From Chamaea fasciata (taxonomy: Eukaryota > Chordata > Aves > Passeriformes > Sylviidae), in assembly GCA_029207755.1 (NCBI GenBank), contig JARCOQ010000016.1, forward strand, positions 2,547,001 to 2,611,000: DNA of 64,000 nt, written 5' to 3'. This document shows, piece after piece, positions 28,019 to 40,700 of this stretch. Every line of letters begins with the position of its first letter. The first letter of the stretch is position 1. The position numbers and the translations under genes were made by a program. Under the pieces are notes generated by a model. That model was not told the DNA's origin. It was given only the letters and a program-made list of their open reading frames with translations, and ran no database searches.

Positions 28019-29159
28019 TTTGTGCTAGTGTGCAGTTCCAGGGTGACCACTGGCAAGTATTTGTTGCACCTTTCCCTTTTCCCACACGTGTTTATTTGGA
28101 ATTCAGTACTTGTTTTTTCAGTACTCTAATGTCTTTTTATTTAATGGAAAGTATTTGTGAACTATCATCGTGTTCAGCAGAGAATCCCATTTTCCCCTGC
28201 CTCATTTATTATTGTTGTAAATTTTCCATTCACTGACAAAAATGAGTTCTGTTTTCCTTGTTCTTTATGAAGTATAGAGTAAAGGGGTTTCATTGCAATG
28301 TCTTAAATGCCAATTAGAGTGAAATGCAACATGGGCTGGCAGGAAAGCTCACCTGCCAGGCAGCCTTGGAGCCCAGATAAGGCTGTAATGTGCTCTGAGA
28401 ACAGGTTGTGCTGCTTCTACTCCTTCTGTTGTCATCTTTCCTCTTAAATGACGGGCTTTTACACAGCCTTGGGTGCCTGGTGCAGGGCAGCTCTCCAAAG
28501 TGGGCTGTCCCTGTGCAGAATTTTGTGCCCCCAGGTCCTTCACCTTTAAGTCAGTATTAGCACCAAGCTGGAGACGCTGTGATGTGCCGAGAGCGAACCA
28601 GGCTTTCTCTGCAGATTTGTTTTGGTTGTAAGTAATAATAAATTGGCTCACTCTCTTTGTGTCTGGGTTTAAAACAGAGATAGATGACTTCAGATGAGAG
28701 TGAATTAAAATTCAAGATGTGTTGGGAGCTTGAACAAGCTGGGCTGGGTTCCAGGATGCATCACCAAGAGACAAAGACAGGAGGGGAGACAGCAGAAGTG
28801 GTGAGAGCAGACAAGAAAAAGCAAAGTGGTGGCTGGCAAGGAGCAGGGAGGGAGTGATTCCCCCCGTGCTGAATGGGAAGTGATGTGAAGGAGGTGCTGC
28901 TGGGTCTGTGCTCTGCACAGAGCCAACTTTTGCTTTAAATTGTTTTTTAAGTTAATCAAACTAGGAGGAAAATGCTTTAAAAACATTGCCCCTTTTCCCT
29001 TTCACTCCTTCCTCCTACAACTGATGCTACTTCTGTCTCTGCCATTTTCTAATTTTTCTCATTTCTACTGGCTCTGTGCAAAACGAAGGAAAATACTTCT
29101 TTTCCTTGATTCCCTCTCCTCCCAAGGAATCTTTTCTAGGACAAGAATCTGAAAACAGT
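28019..29159. other. Intergenic DNA between two CR1 copies, nothing recognised
   Basis: No gene or repeat is recognised between the two CR1 3' ends. Short open frames only. Confidence 0.5.
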
Positions 29160-29312
29160 TGTCCATCCCTGGCAGTGTCCAGGGCCACGTTTGATGGGGC
29201 TCTGAGCAGCCTGGTCTAGTGAAAGGAGTCCCTGCCCAAGGCCGGGGGCTGGAACAAGATGATGTTGAAGGTCCCTTCCAACCCAACCCATTCTGTGATT
29301 CTGTGACACGGA
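29160..29312 (+). mobile_element. CR1 LINE 3' end
   Basis: A clear CR1 3' terminus: 'TCCATCCCTGGCAGTGTCCA', 'GGCCACGTTTGATGGGGCT', 'GAGCAGCCTGGTCTAGTG', 'GAAGGTCCCTTCCAACCCA', then 'ATTCTGTGATTCTGTGA', two copies of the terminal octamer. It is less diverged than the copy at 19555 and so is likely younger. It is strongly 5'-truncated. Confidence 0.95.
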
Positions 29313-32300
29313 AAACTCTCCTTCCCTCAGGACAATTCAAATATCAGGGAGGATATTGTATTGATGCCCTGTGGGAATGTGGCTGCAGCCAGGAGGGGTC
29401 ACAGCCAGGATGAGGAACAGGCTGAAAGACTATCTTTTTTTTTTTTTTCAATTATCTCATTTTAAAACATGGAAATTCCTTTAAAAAAAATTATTCCTTC
29501 TTTTGTAATTAGGTGGCATTCATTAGTATTTTCTTATGAAGAAAATGATGAATGGGTATCAAGTTAACTCTACTTTGCTTGCAAATGAACTTAATTTAAG
29601 TCCATTTAATAAATGATAACAAATGTAATAGAGCTGAAGGGAGGCCCAGTAATTTATTAAATTTTTTTGCAAATTAATAAATAAAATAAATCTGAGCAAT
29701 GTAATTTTCAGCTGGCTCCATAAAAATAAATAAGCATGTTTTGCAAAGTACTATTAAAGCAGGAAGAGATGTAAACAGGACAACATTGTGCTCTGACTAG
29801 GATTCCATTTTTGCAAAAGAAAGGTGTACTTTGTCAAGGAAAATTAATAGTTAATGATCTCATCCTCTGAAATGTCAGAGCAGATATGAAAGATCTTCTG
29901 TTATTATGCAGGATTTTCATCAAGGAAGGCATATGCGAAAGGTATCCAACCTGCTGCAGAATTGCTCCTCCAGCAGTTTTCCTTGTCTGTAAATCCACAG
30001 AATTAATTGTACTCTGCTGTGGCCCTCAGGCAACGTTAACGCAAACATTGGGACTCAGTTTGTCCCCAGCACTCTGGGGCCTTGCGAGCTCCCACTGGGT
30101 TTAGGGGGTGCTGTGGGACAGACCAGAAGCCAGTCTGACCCAGAGCTGGGGAGTGGTTGAATTCTTGTCCTAAAGGAGTCAAAGAATTACGGCAAATATT
30201 GGTGACTGCATCCTGGGCTGCATCTCTGGCGAGGGCAATCCAACTCTTCTTCCTTCCCTGAATTCGGCATCTGCCTCATAAATTCTCCTTCCTGGGACTG
30301 CCTGACAGAGGAGCACACTTATTTAAGGTCAGAGCTAGCTTTTTGATAGCTTCCATAATGGTGACTGCCGTTCTTAAGGATATATACTGTAAGAAATATA
30401 AATAGACTGGCCTTTGCTGCCTGCTGCTGTTTGTCAAAGTTCTCAGCTGTAAAAAATAAATACGATTGCGCTGCCTGGAGCTGTGGGCTGAGTGGGGAGT
30501 GGCAAATGGGTCTGCTCTGAGCAGCCTGGCTGCTGCCAGGGGCTACCGAAGCCATTTGTTTGGGAAGGGAGTTGTTGTCACTTGAGTCTCAGCAAGCACT
30601 GGCTTCCCCAAGAAAGAGCAGGAAATCTGTATTGAAATAGTTTGCACCATCTGGATAGAATAGTTTGCACCAAAGTAACTCCGTGGAGCTTTACTGTGCT
30701 CTGGAAATCTGCTCTGCTTCTGCCCAGGCATTCTCTTCACACTCAGATGCACAAGTGGGAGAAGTTAAGTAGGGCTTTCTAGATTACACTTCACCAAGTG
30801 AAAATGAAAGCCAGAACCAGGAACTTCAGCAGGTTTTGAGAGCAGCTGAGGAGTCTGAGTGATGTAATGTGCAAAACACAGTAGAAGTTCACCATGGAAA
30901 AAATGATCTGAAGTGCTGGCAAGGAGAGCTCTCTGTTCTTGTGCAAAAGCACCACAGAGATCCACAAAGGTGTTTGAGTGACTGACAAAATCCGGCTGCC
31001 TGTGGGGATATTCCTTCCTTGGCCTTTGTGAGCAGCAGCGAAGATGATGGCTGAGACTTCTCAGGCTCCCTGGAGTGCAGAGGGTACTGCGGGGTAGATC
31101 TCTCTGGATGCACCACTTCTTCAGCACCTGGTTTTTTTGTCCTTTGTGCCCAAGCTCTACTCCAGGAATATGACCAGGATCATAGTAAAGGATGCTGATG
31201 CTGTGGAATAAATGTTTTTGTGTGCCGGGCAAAATTACTTCTCTTTAGAAGATTTAGCTGTGCTGGCACAGCAAGCTCTGGATATCTGTGCACGTCCCTC
31301 TTGTCCCAGTCAAGTGTAAAGGGCAAACTCTGAGATGTGCTGCTGGTCCTTACAGGCTGACAAAAATGCCCAAGTGACTCGTGGATTCTTGATTCAGTTG
31401 TTCAAAGAAAATTGTTACAGCAAAAGTTGAGATGTACAGACAGTTCAGTCATGTCTTAAATGAAGATTTAGCCCCCTAGTTAGAGGTAACCTGTAGCATT
31501 TAAGATTTATCCATGACATGCAGAGAGGCTCAGTAACACATCTCCAACCCTTGTTCTCCTAAGGAACAGTGGAGATAAGCTTGTGGGAACATCTCTGGGG
31601 GAAGAAGCAAAAAATCCGCACGTCTGGTCCAAAATTCAAAGTGAATTTAAACTAAAACATCTGGGGTTTTGGAAAGATTAGTTAACTCCTCTAAATAAGT
31701 AAATAATTCCCTACACTCTTGATTTGCAGCTTTGAAGTTATCTTACATGTAGCTCTTGACAGAAATCTACTCAACCTACAGTCTGGATCACTTTGCTCTT
31801 CTCACATTCCTTCATCCTCACTTGTGTGACACCATGTTCAGATGTGTTGAGCCCCTGCAGCCTGGCCACTGTTTGCACGTGGAGGATTTTCTCAAAGTTT
31901 CTACAGCAGGTGCCAGGCAGAGAGCTCAGCTGTAAAATTCACAGTGGCTGAAAGGTGAACTTGGAAAAACACAAATGTAAGGAACACTTCACGTCTTTCT
32001 GCTGGTTGCATTTTCTGGTGCACACTTCATATTCAACTTCTCAGTACAGAAGATCACATGAGGACAAAACTGTGGGGTTTTTTTCTATCACAGCTCTTTA
32101 ACAGAAAAACACCCTTATTTTCTTCAAAGCTTCTGACTGCAACTTAACATAAATATTAAATCAGTTACACTGATGGTGTTCCCGTGCCTCCACTTGGAGA
32201 TACGACACCATCCCAGGCTTCACTTGTGACTTTCCCCCAGCTGGGCACAGGGTTTGGCCGGGCAGAGTGCTGAGATGATGCTGCAGGCAAACTCCTCAGC

Positions 32301-32400
32301 TCGGCTCCCGCAGCCGAGGGTGGCTTCAGTGCTGGCTCTTCTCCCAAAAATACACCACGGCTTGTAAGTGTTATGACGACAGCCTCTCTTTTTATGAGCA
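29313..32400. other. Intergenic DNA, AT-rich at the left end, no gene recognised
   Basis: About 29430-29790 is very AT-rich with several TTAAT and ATAAAT blocks, the type of sequence often found in conserved non-coding DNA, but conservation cannot be judged here. Downstream, a 155-codon open frame on the minus strand (30765-31232) has no recognisable domain. A plus-strand AATAAA at 31207-31212 is followed by a GU-rich stretch, which could be a polyadenylation site, but no transcript upstream of it is evident. Confidence 0.5.
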
Positions 32401-32800
32401 CAACCTCGTCTAAGCTTGAGTGAAAGCTTTGTGGTCCCTGCTGAGGCGCGGGCGTTTTGCTGATGACCTCCGAGGAGTGAGTGGCAGCAGCCAAGGGGTG
32501 ACACGGTGTGACAGGGGCACGCCACACACCTGCCAGCCAGGAGGGGCTGTGTCACCACAGGTGACTCGCTGTGAAGCGTACGGAGTTGGAGGCCTGCTGG
32601 CTGCCGTCCCAGCTCCTGGCTGGGAAGAAGAGGCAGGAGGAGGAGGAGGAGGAGGAGGCAGAGCGCTGCTGAGCGCACGGCGGGTGTGAGTCAGGAGCGG
32701 CGAGGGCGGCTCTCGGCAAGCTGTGCTGGAGCTGCTGTGCTTCCCACCGCTCAGCTCCCTGTCTAGCACCACAGCCACTCTCCCCGGGTGACTCCACACT
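32400..32800. other. GC-richer block with an (AGG)8 run
   Basis: This short segment is richer in G+C and CpG than its surroundings. Examples are 'GAGGCGCGGGCG' near 32442 and the 'GGAGCGGCGAGGGCGGC' stretch near 32695. It contains an uninterrupted (AGG)8 microsatellite at 32635-32658. It is smaller and weaker than the CpG islands at 44 and 61 kb. It could be an enhancer-like or weak promoter element, or simply a GC fluctuation. Confidence 0.4.
32635..32658 (+). repeat. (AGG)8 microsatellite
   Basis: Eight uninterrupted AGG triplets. On the minus strand they encode a leucine run that gives a false signal-peptide look to an open frame (32220-32678). Confidence 0.95.
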
Positions 32801-35800
32801 CCAGCTTTCAGTCACCAGCAGCTTCAGCTGTCCCTCATGGGGACAGATTTTAACCAACCATTGATCTACCACCCCTCCCAGCCCGTGACATCTTGTACCT
32901 CTCTGCGATGCAACTGGAAATCTTGACCAAAGATTGTCCTTGGCTGTCAAACCCTGAGCATCAGTACAATATCCTCTTGTAAAGACCAGCAGGTGTAAAC
33001 TCTGCACATTGCAAAACCACTGAGAAAGTATTCTTTCCTGATCTGTTGAAATTTTGGAAAGATTTCAGCGCCACCTCCATTGCACTGTTTTATTCATGCA
33101 ACACACATTGCCTTAAAATCACATTGAAAACACTTAAAGACAAAGAACAGAGAGAGGAGGAAGAAAAATCTCGGTGGAGGCTGAAACAGATTTGCTGCAT
33201 CTGCCCCCTCATTACCCTGTCACCCAGGGGTGCTTTCTGGCAGCCTTTATCTGCTCGCATTTCTGCCGGGGTGCTTGAGGAGATACACCTCGTTCTATCC
33301 TTCCCTGTGAACCTCTTTGCCTTCATGGTTTCTTGGTATCAGGTGACTGTCAAGGAAACACAACTCCCACTCTGTTTAGGAAGTACACTCTTTAGTTTTA
33401 GTGTAGGTAAAGCACTGCTTTTGTTAACAGCCAATGGGAAGATCCCAAACCTTTAGAATGTTTCTGAAACTTCACAAGTTTTTCCTAACGACTTAAAATA
33501 TTTTTTGAGAACTAAAGCTGATTTCTGTCCCCTTTGCTTTGATGTCCATATAAATGCTGGAAGACTGTCTCCCTGTCTGCTGTGGCTCTACATTTATTGC
33601 ATGCTCACAGCAAAAATCCTATTTCTGTTTGTAGTTGTAAGAACTCCCAAGCTGATCCTTAAATAGATCTGATTGCTCTGTAGTCCTTACTGCCTCAATT
33701 TGCCTGAAAAATATTGGTCTATCCTTTCTAGTTAACAAATGCATGCCGCTTCTGTCTGCCACCAAGGGTTTCACTGGTGTAAGTAGCGCAGAATACTTCA
33801 TATCCTCCACATGTGGATTAAAACAGGCTTAATGGGATGTAAGTATTTACATAATTTGAATGAACAGGTTTCTAATTTTTTTTTTTTCTGGCTGTTAATT
33901 TTGCTCATTTATTTTGAGTGTTTCGTTCTGTCTAACAGACCTGTCACAGGGATCTGTGAGGCCTGAGATCAATAATTGCTGGAAGCAAAAGGCTGGAGGC
34001 AAACTGTAGCTACAACAGATTTTCCAGATCAGATTGGGCACGCTGAAGGGCAGCGCTGGCCTCTTATGTGACAGTTCTTCCTGACATCCATGGCACTGTC
34101 TTTGCAGCTCAGGGGAGGTTTCCCTGCTGGAAGGGTTAATGTCACGTCTCTGTCGCTCCTGCCGGGGTGAACCATCGCTGTAATCACTCTGGTGCCATTG
34201 TAAGGTAATGCATTTTCTCTTCCTTTAGTGTTGTGAATTGTTATTGATAGGTGTGTTTGGAAAATGTTATTTGTACTAAAGAAATTATTGGCACTTTTCT
34301 GCTACTTAAAGCTTTCTTGGTTACTTTCCTTGTGCTCTTTATACTTCCCTGTTAAACTCACACTTAGGGCTGAGTGGTTGGGAAAAGGGTCTGTGGCAGA
34401 GTGAACTGAGATCTTTGGGATTACTGGGGAGTTTTGTGTCAGCAAATTGTTCAAACTAGAGCTTAGGGGCTACATCTGTCAAATGATTTGAAGAAATTTA
34501 AAAGAGTGGAGGATGCTGGTGAGAAATTAGGTGCTGCTGCAGATAAGGTGTTTTTCTCAAACGAAGACAAATAATCAGGTGTGGAGGTCTGTTTTTATAA
34601 AGGGCTTTCAGTCTCAAAGAATAGAGGGATGCATCTGAGGCCCTGTATTGCTCTGGACTTTACAGATCTTGCCAGGGGAAGCATTGTTCTAGGAGCTGTC
34701 ACTGTAGAGCTTTGGCCCCTCCAAAGACATCCCCAAAATGTGAGCTCCCCTTCACGAGCAAAGCTTGTGGCACCGGCAGGGGCAGCCACTGAGAGTGTGT
34801 GTCACCTTTGTTACGTCACAAACCCCACTGGTTTTTAATAGAAATACTGTGTGGAATAAAACTCATTTGTTTCTTCTTCTTTAGCTTTTTAATCAGAAAT
34901 CCTGGGAGCAATGTTTGTGTTTGATTCCTGCGGAGTCTCTAGCTGAGGTGCCAAGTCACAGCCCAGGGATGGCTGCAGCTCTTCCAATACAAGAGCTCTC
35001 AGACTGCCCGAGGTAGTTCACACCCTGTGCATAACCTTCACCTCTCCCTCCTAAAGAAACAGCTGAAAATATCTTTGCATGTGTGTTTTTTTTCCTCTGA
35101 GATATTTAAAGCTCAAGCCCTGTGCAGTATTTTAATATAATTGTTATGTACAATTCTCCCTGTGTACTCGCTCACTTCAGCAAACAAAGAATTGCACGTC
35201 ATTGATGTTCAGAGTCTGCAAAAAAAGTCTCCAGGGTTGTTTATACACTATGCTTTTTTTAAAATTATTTATTTATTTTTAATTCTCTCCTGATGCTCCT
35301 ATCTGTCAGATGACAGCTGGGAAATTCAAGATGCGTCTATATGAAATGAGAAACCATTTTGTGTTATTTTACTAGACAAGGCAGCAGTTCTAGGAAGGAG
35401 GCACCACCTTAAGGCCTGAAAATAAACAAATATTTCTTTCTTTTTCTGCCCTGCAGTGAGGTTCCTGTGCAGGCAGCAGTGGGATCCGTGCTGGGAGCCC
35501 AGGTGGAGCGAGGCCAGCCCGCTGAGGTTTTGGGTAAAAAGCAAAGCAGTTGTGACACTGAGTGTCTGCTGGAGGCTGGCTCCGAGCCTTGCACTGAATC
35601 AAGGATTCCATGGAAAGCATTTCACACCTGTGCTGGGGATAATTGTATTAGTGAAGGTTAACTGTGTGTTCCATCAGTCCAGCTGGGTCTGGAATGCTCA
35701 GGTCTGCATCCATGGTGCCCCTCCCTGGAGTCTCTCAGGCTGCCGCTCCAGGGACTGGGCTGTTCTTTATGTCCGGAGCAGTCACGTTCCAGGGTGTCAC

Positions 35801-37703
35801 AGCTGCACATGGGCACAAACCACAAACAGGAACAAAATCTGCTTTAATCTGGGGTGGTTTCCTTCACATCCATGGGTGAACAGAGAGGCAGTAAGGCCCA
35901 TCCAGGGGAATGGGCAGCAGCCCAAGAGTGTTAGCCATAAGGTGAGGCTGTCCTCCTGCTGAGGAAACCCTCCTGGCACGGCCAGAGCTGCCCCCAAGCA
36001 CAAGGTGTCCCTTTGCCAGCCTGCTCTTGCCTCTTGCATTGTGCTCTTGGGCAGGATGCAGAGATGTGGCACTGGAGCATCCTCATCTGCAGAGGAAAGA
36101 TTACAATACTTGCCTTCCAAACAGGGATTTTGCTAGGATTAGGCAGTTAATGTGTAAAGTGATGAATGTCCCTGTTAAACACCAGGGACATCAGTGTTAT
36201 TGGATAAATAGCAAACGATAATAAAAATATTAAATTGGATAGGCTTCTTAAATAGTTATTTCTCCAGGCTGCCAGTAACATCGTTTTTAAGTCATTTGGA
36301 AGCAAATTAGCATGCAAATGTTTCTGCCTCCATTAACGGAAGATTTTGGCAGTTTTTAGTTTAAAAGACAAACAATGCAAGATTAGAAGTTAGAACCTGT
36401 TCTCTGGCTGACAATGGAAAACAGCTGTCAGAATCCAAGACATTCCTGCTTCTAGTTGAAAAACGCCACTGTTGCTTAAAGGAAGTATAAAGGAAAGGGG
36501 AAATGCCACCTGAGATCTGGTAACATCAAAGGTGGGAATAGCTAAAAGCAGAGTTGTGTAAGAGCTCACCTACACCCATCACGGGGAGGCAGAGTATCTG
36601 ATAATTTCTTTGCACGTGATCTGCCTTTTGAATTTTGCAAGGTTATGTGTGTTTGATCTCACCCAAGCACAAAAATCAATGAAAGCCAGCAGAGTTTTTG
36701 GGTGGGCTGTGAGATTTTGAACAAATCCTAACTGAGTTCAGAACAATGTGAGCGAGGCAGACAGATTTTGTCTGATATGAGCTAAAGGAAAATCAGATTT
36801 GTTGCCTGGAATCAGAGTCTTAAAAAGCTGTTCTGATTAAAAAAAAAAAAAATCTGTTGATACCAGTTTTTACTTTTGTTAATGCTGGGAAATGAGTTCT
36901 TGTGTAATAGGACTCCTGAAGTATTCTAAGGTGTACAAAATGCTAATGCTCCTCTAGTAGTTACTAACAGCCTGAGTGACTGAAGAAGAGCTGTGCAACT
37001 TTGTCTTGCAGCAAAATGAGATCCCATTCTCTGTTGGGACTCTCTGTGCGCTGTGTGGTTTCTGCAAATGGCACCAGAGGAAGGAATGAGTTAATCTTTT
37101 TCAGTTGAAACCCCCTTATACCTGCAAATTGAATGAAGTTTGATGTATTTTTAATTCTTGGCTCCACACAGAGACCAGGTTTGGGATGGTCAGTGGGTGA
37201 GAAGGGATAGTATTTCTGAGCTTAGCATAAATCATTCTATTTGCCTTTTTCCCTGTCAGACTTAAAACTTTACTACTTTCTGCATGGTTTTCATGTCATT
37301 TCCTGCACCAGGATGAAATAAAATCATTTCATGCATGATAAAGAAATCCCTGGTCAGTTCTGTTCTGCAAGACCACTGTTGGAAGCTTTAGATTGTGATA
37401 AGTAAAAGGACAACGTAACTTTTCAATATCTATTTCAAAGACTTTTTTTTTTCCTGCTTAATCTTCAAAGGCTTTTATTCTGTCACAGCTGACATAGTTG
37501 GATCACTATTGTATCCACAGTGCTCTCTGCACAGACTGTGGGCATGCCAGGATGATGGGGGTGGTGTCTGCCAGTCCTGACTGGGTTGGACGCCTCGGGC
37601 TCCTGCAAGGAAAACTGTCACCTCTGGCATTTGCAGCATCCTCTTATGCACAGGTGAAGCAACAGGAGATTGGCATTCAGCGTAAGCCTGACAGCAGTCA
37701 GCA

Positions 37704-37738
<35 letters not shown>

Positions 37739-40700
37739 ATACAAATAACCTCCTCCAAACCCTCAGGAGGCATTAGACTGAAAGCAACTGCTTCGGAGAT
37801 TAATTTCTTAGAAATTTCTAAATGCAGAAAAATCTTCACGCCTTTGAGTACTAATTGGATGCAAAGCCCACGATTCATGTGTTTGTGGCAGGCGGTGAGT
37901 GGCTGCTGAGGGATGTGCCTGGGTGCCCTCTGGGCTGGCTCTGCGGATGGATTTGGTGTCTGTTGGCTGCTCACCCCTCCTGGGCACACGCTGCTGTCCC
38001 TGGCTGCAGGTCACTGGGACTGTGCCCCACCGCCCGGCGCTGCCTGGTGTTCCAGGAACTCCTGTTGCACCTGCCAGCAAAGAATTCCAGCGCTTCCCTG
38101 GACTGTGTCTGAAGCAGTTTCCCAGTGCCCTGACACTGGGGGATTCCCAGTGCCCAAACCCTGCCCAGGCTCAGCCCCGTGTGTGGCCGGGCTGCCTGGG
38201 GCCAGGAGGGCACACACGGGTCAGAACACCCTGGGCACCACTGGGACAGACAGAGTGACCCCACTGCTCTGTCACAGGGGCAGAGGTTGATCCTTCTCTG
38301 CCGTAAGAGAGCTCAGGTTCAGTCTGTCTTTGAGAGCGAGCCTTCTTCAGCCTTCCTTACAGCTCTTCATCAAAACCTCACATAGTGTTGTTTTCCCTGC
38401 AATAGCCTGGCGTCTCCTTTTCCCTTTTTACTTAAAGCACTAAACCTTTGCTTTCTCAGAGTTCTAGGAGCAATTTCTCATCTCCATATATCCCTGCTGA
38501 TAAAGATGTTACTTATGCAGACATCTCTTCCACAAAACGTTTTCTGCCTCAAAACACTCAGTACCCTTCAAGCATTCCATTCCCCTTTTAACACCCATCT
38601 TGTTTCCAGCCCAGCCTTCTGCTCTGGCTTTGGCCTTGCGATGACAGCAGGTAATTTGCAACTCATCCACCTCCATGTGAAAGCAAAGCTGATCATCAGC
38701 TTCTTCCAACCCACTGTCTCTTCCCTGAGATAAAAGGCTGTCCTTCCTCGCAAGGCAGCAGGGGAAGCGTGTCAGGAGAGCAGAGAATCACACAGCCACG
38801 CTAGAAGGGAGTCTGATCCTCTCCTTGGGGACCTGTCATCCCCTGTCACAGACCACCTGAGCGGCTCCAGGCCTCTCTCATTAGCATTCACTGTATTTAA
38901 TGGGAGACTGTAAAACACCGAACTGGAGGGAAACAGCCTGCCTTAAGTCCCACGGCCGATTGCAAGCTATCAGAGCAAGCCATGCTCTTCCTGGGGTGCC
39001 GGGGCGGCGTTAGGCCAAATCCAAATGCTTGTGGCAACCCTGTCTGGGTTTTATTCAGAAATAATTTGGTAATACTCATGGCACTGAAGAAGGGAATATC
39101 CACGTACCCAGTGGTGTTTGCTGCGGCTGGTTTTGGCACACTGAAGAGGCTGCTCCAGGGCACAGTGGGACAGAGGAGAGAGCTCAGGGTGCTGAGTGCT
39201 CCTGGGGTCAGAGTCCCCTCAGCCCGCAGCTCTGCTGGGCATCTGCTGACCAGAACTGACTCCACGCTTGCCTTGCTCTAGTCTGAGTTCAGTGGCTTCA
39301 CCGTGGCTTCTAAAGTTACAAACGTGGAAAAGATGAAGATTTGAGCCCAGCCAGGATCACAGAAGATCCACCACAAGGCCATGCTGTTGCAGGCTGGCTC
39401 TGGTAGCACCAGCGCTGGCCAAGGCAGACAGGAAGGGTTTGCAGGAACCAGAGCAGCAGCAGGGAGGCACCACACGCTGTGCTGGACTCTGCGGAGCTCA
39501 CCTTTCCCCGCTTTGTGCTCTCTTAGTGCTGGTGCAGGTGCTGCAGCCGTGGAGCTCACACCGTGTTTGTGTCGCAGCACTGTCACCGCAGAGCTGAGCT
39601 CCAGCCCCAGCTCAGGGCAGGTCACAGGCAGGGGCTGTGTGGGACTGAGCTTTGCTCTCCCTGCTCGGCTCCTGCTGGGACACCCCCAGCTCGGCAAACC
39701 CTCCCAGCATCGCCAGCTCCTGGGCACATCAAATGCCGCCACACTGCAAGAGCACCAACGAGTTCCCTGGGGCCCAGCTACGTCAGTGAACGGCACGACT
39801 TGTAATTCATCCTGTCGACAAGTGGGTGTGTTAATCAAGGGGAAAATTTGTGCAATTGGCTGATCCTGATTCCAATTAATTTCCCATTAACAGATTTCCT
39901 AAATCACTAGCAGAATGCCTGGTTATAGATGATGCCAATAACTCTTGGCACATACGGCCTTCCTGCCATTGTGGGAGGGAGTGGGCTGGTGCAGTCAGGA
40001 GGGAGAACTTGGATCCTGGTGCCTTCCCTAAAGTAAGGATTTTTTACCTGAATATTTTTTATAGAGGGGCTTGCTGGAAGACGTGTGCCTTGGTCAAGAT
40101 CGATCCCTTTGTAAAGGGAAATCCGGTTTTATGTGATAAGAAGCCAAGTTTGTAATAGCATGTGTATTGTGAAGTTGGGTAATTTTGATTTCTAGCCCAA
40201 ATTATCATGGCCCTGAATTAAGATTCTGGCTTCTGATCCAGAAGACCTTTTACAGGATCTGACCTCTAAAACAAGCAGAATTGTGTGTTGGAGAAGGGAG
40301 AAGCAATTAGCATACGTGGGTATTTTAAAGGTTCTATAGTGCTTCAGGTTCCTGTTGCTTTGCACTGTTCCACTGTGGAAGAGTTGCCCGAAATCAACCT
40401 ATCAAGGGGACTCTTTCAACTGAGTGGAAGTTTAGGGAGATGGGACTTTTTGGATGGGAGCTGTGGATTTAAGCAGGATGGTGTAGTAAAAAAAAAGGTT
40501 AATTTTCATAGAGATCTTTTACAGGTCTGAATTTTTTTTTTTAGATCCCTTCTTTAGTACGTTATGTTTCAGTTGGTAGATACAAGGCCCCTTTTTCCTT
40601 CCAGGGGGGAGTCCTGGTGCCTCTGAAGTCAGTGGCAGTCCTGCTGTGACTTCAGCTGCTGACCTGTGACTTTATCCTTCAGTTCTGGGGTTTGCTGTGA

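Noticed and set aside
30765..31232. Minus-strand frame of 155 codons
   Set aside because: No recognised domain, and overlapping frames of similar length exist. The coding-like look is not supported by any known protein.
32220..32678. Minus-strand frame of 152 codons with a signal-peptide-like start (leucine run)
   Set aside because: The leucine run is the translation of the (AGG)8 microsatellite. The rest has no recognisable domain and overlaps equally long frames in other phases.
37705..37735. Retrocopy tail at the (A)31 run
   Set aside because: No AATAAA near the tract on the + strand and no recognisable transcript upstream. A mononucleotide repeat is simpler.
39278..39838. Minus-strand frame of 186 codons and overlapping plus-strand frames
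   Set aside because: GC-richer segment with open frames on both strands, no family recognised and no clear splice pattern.
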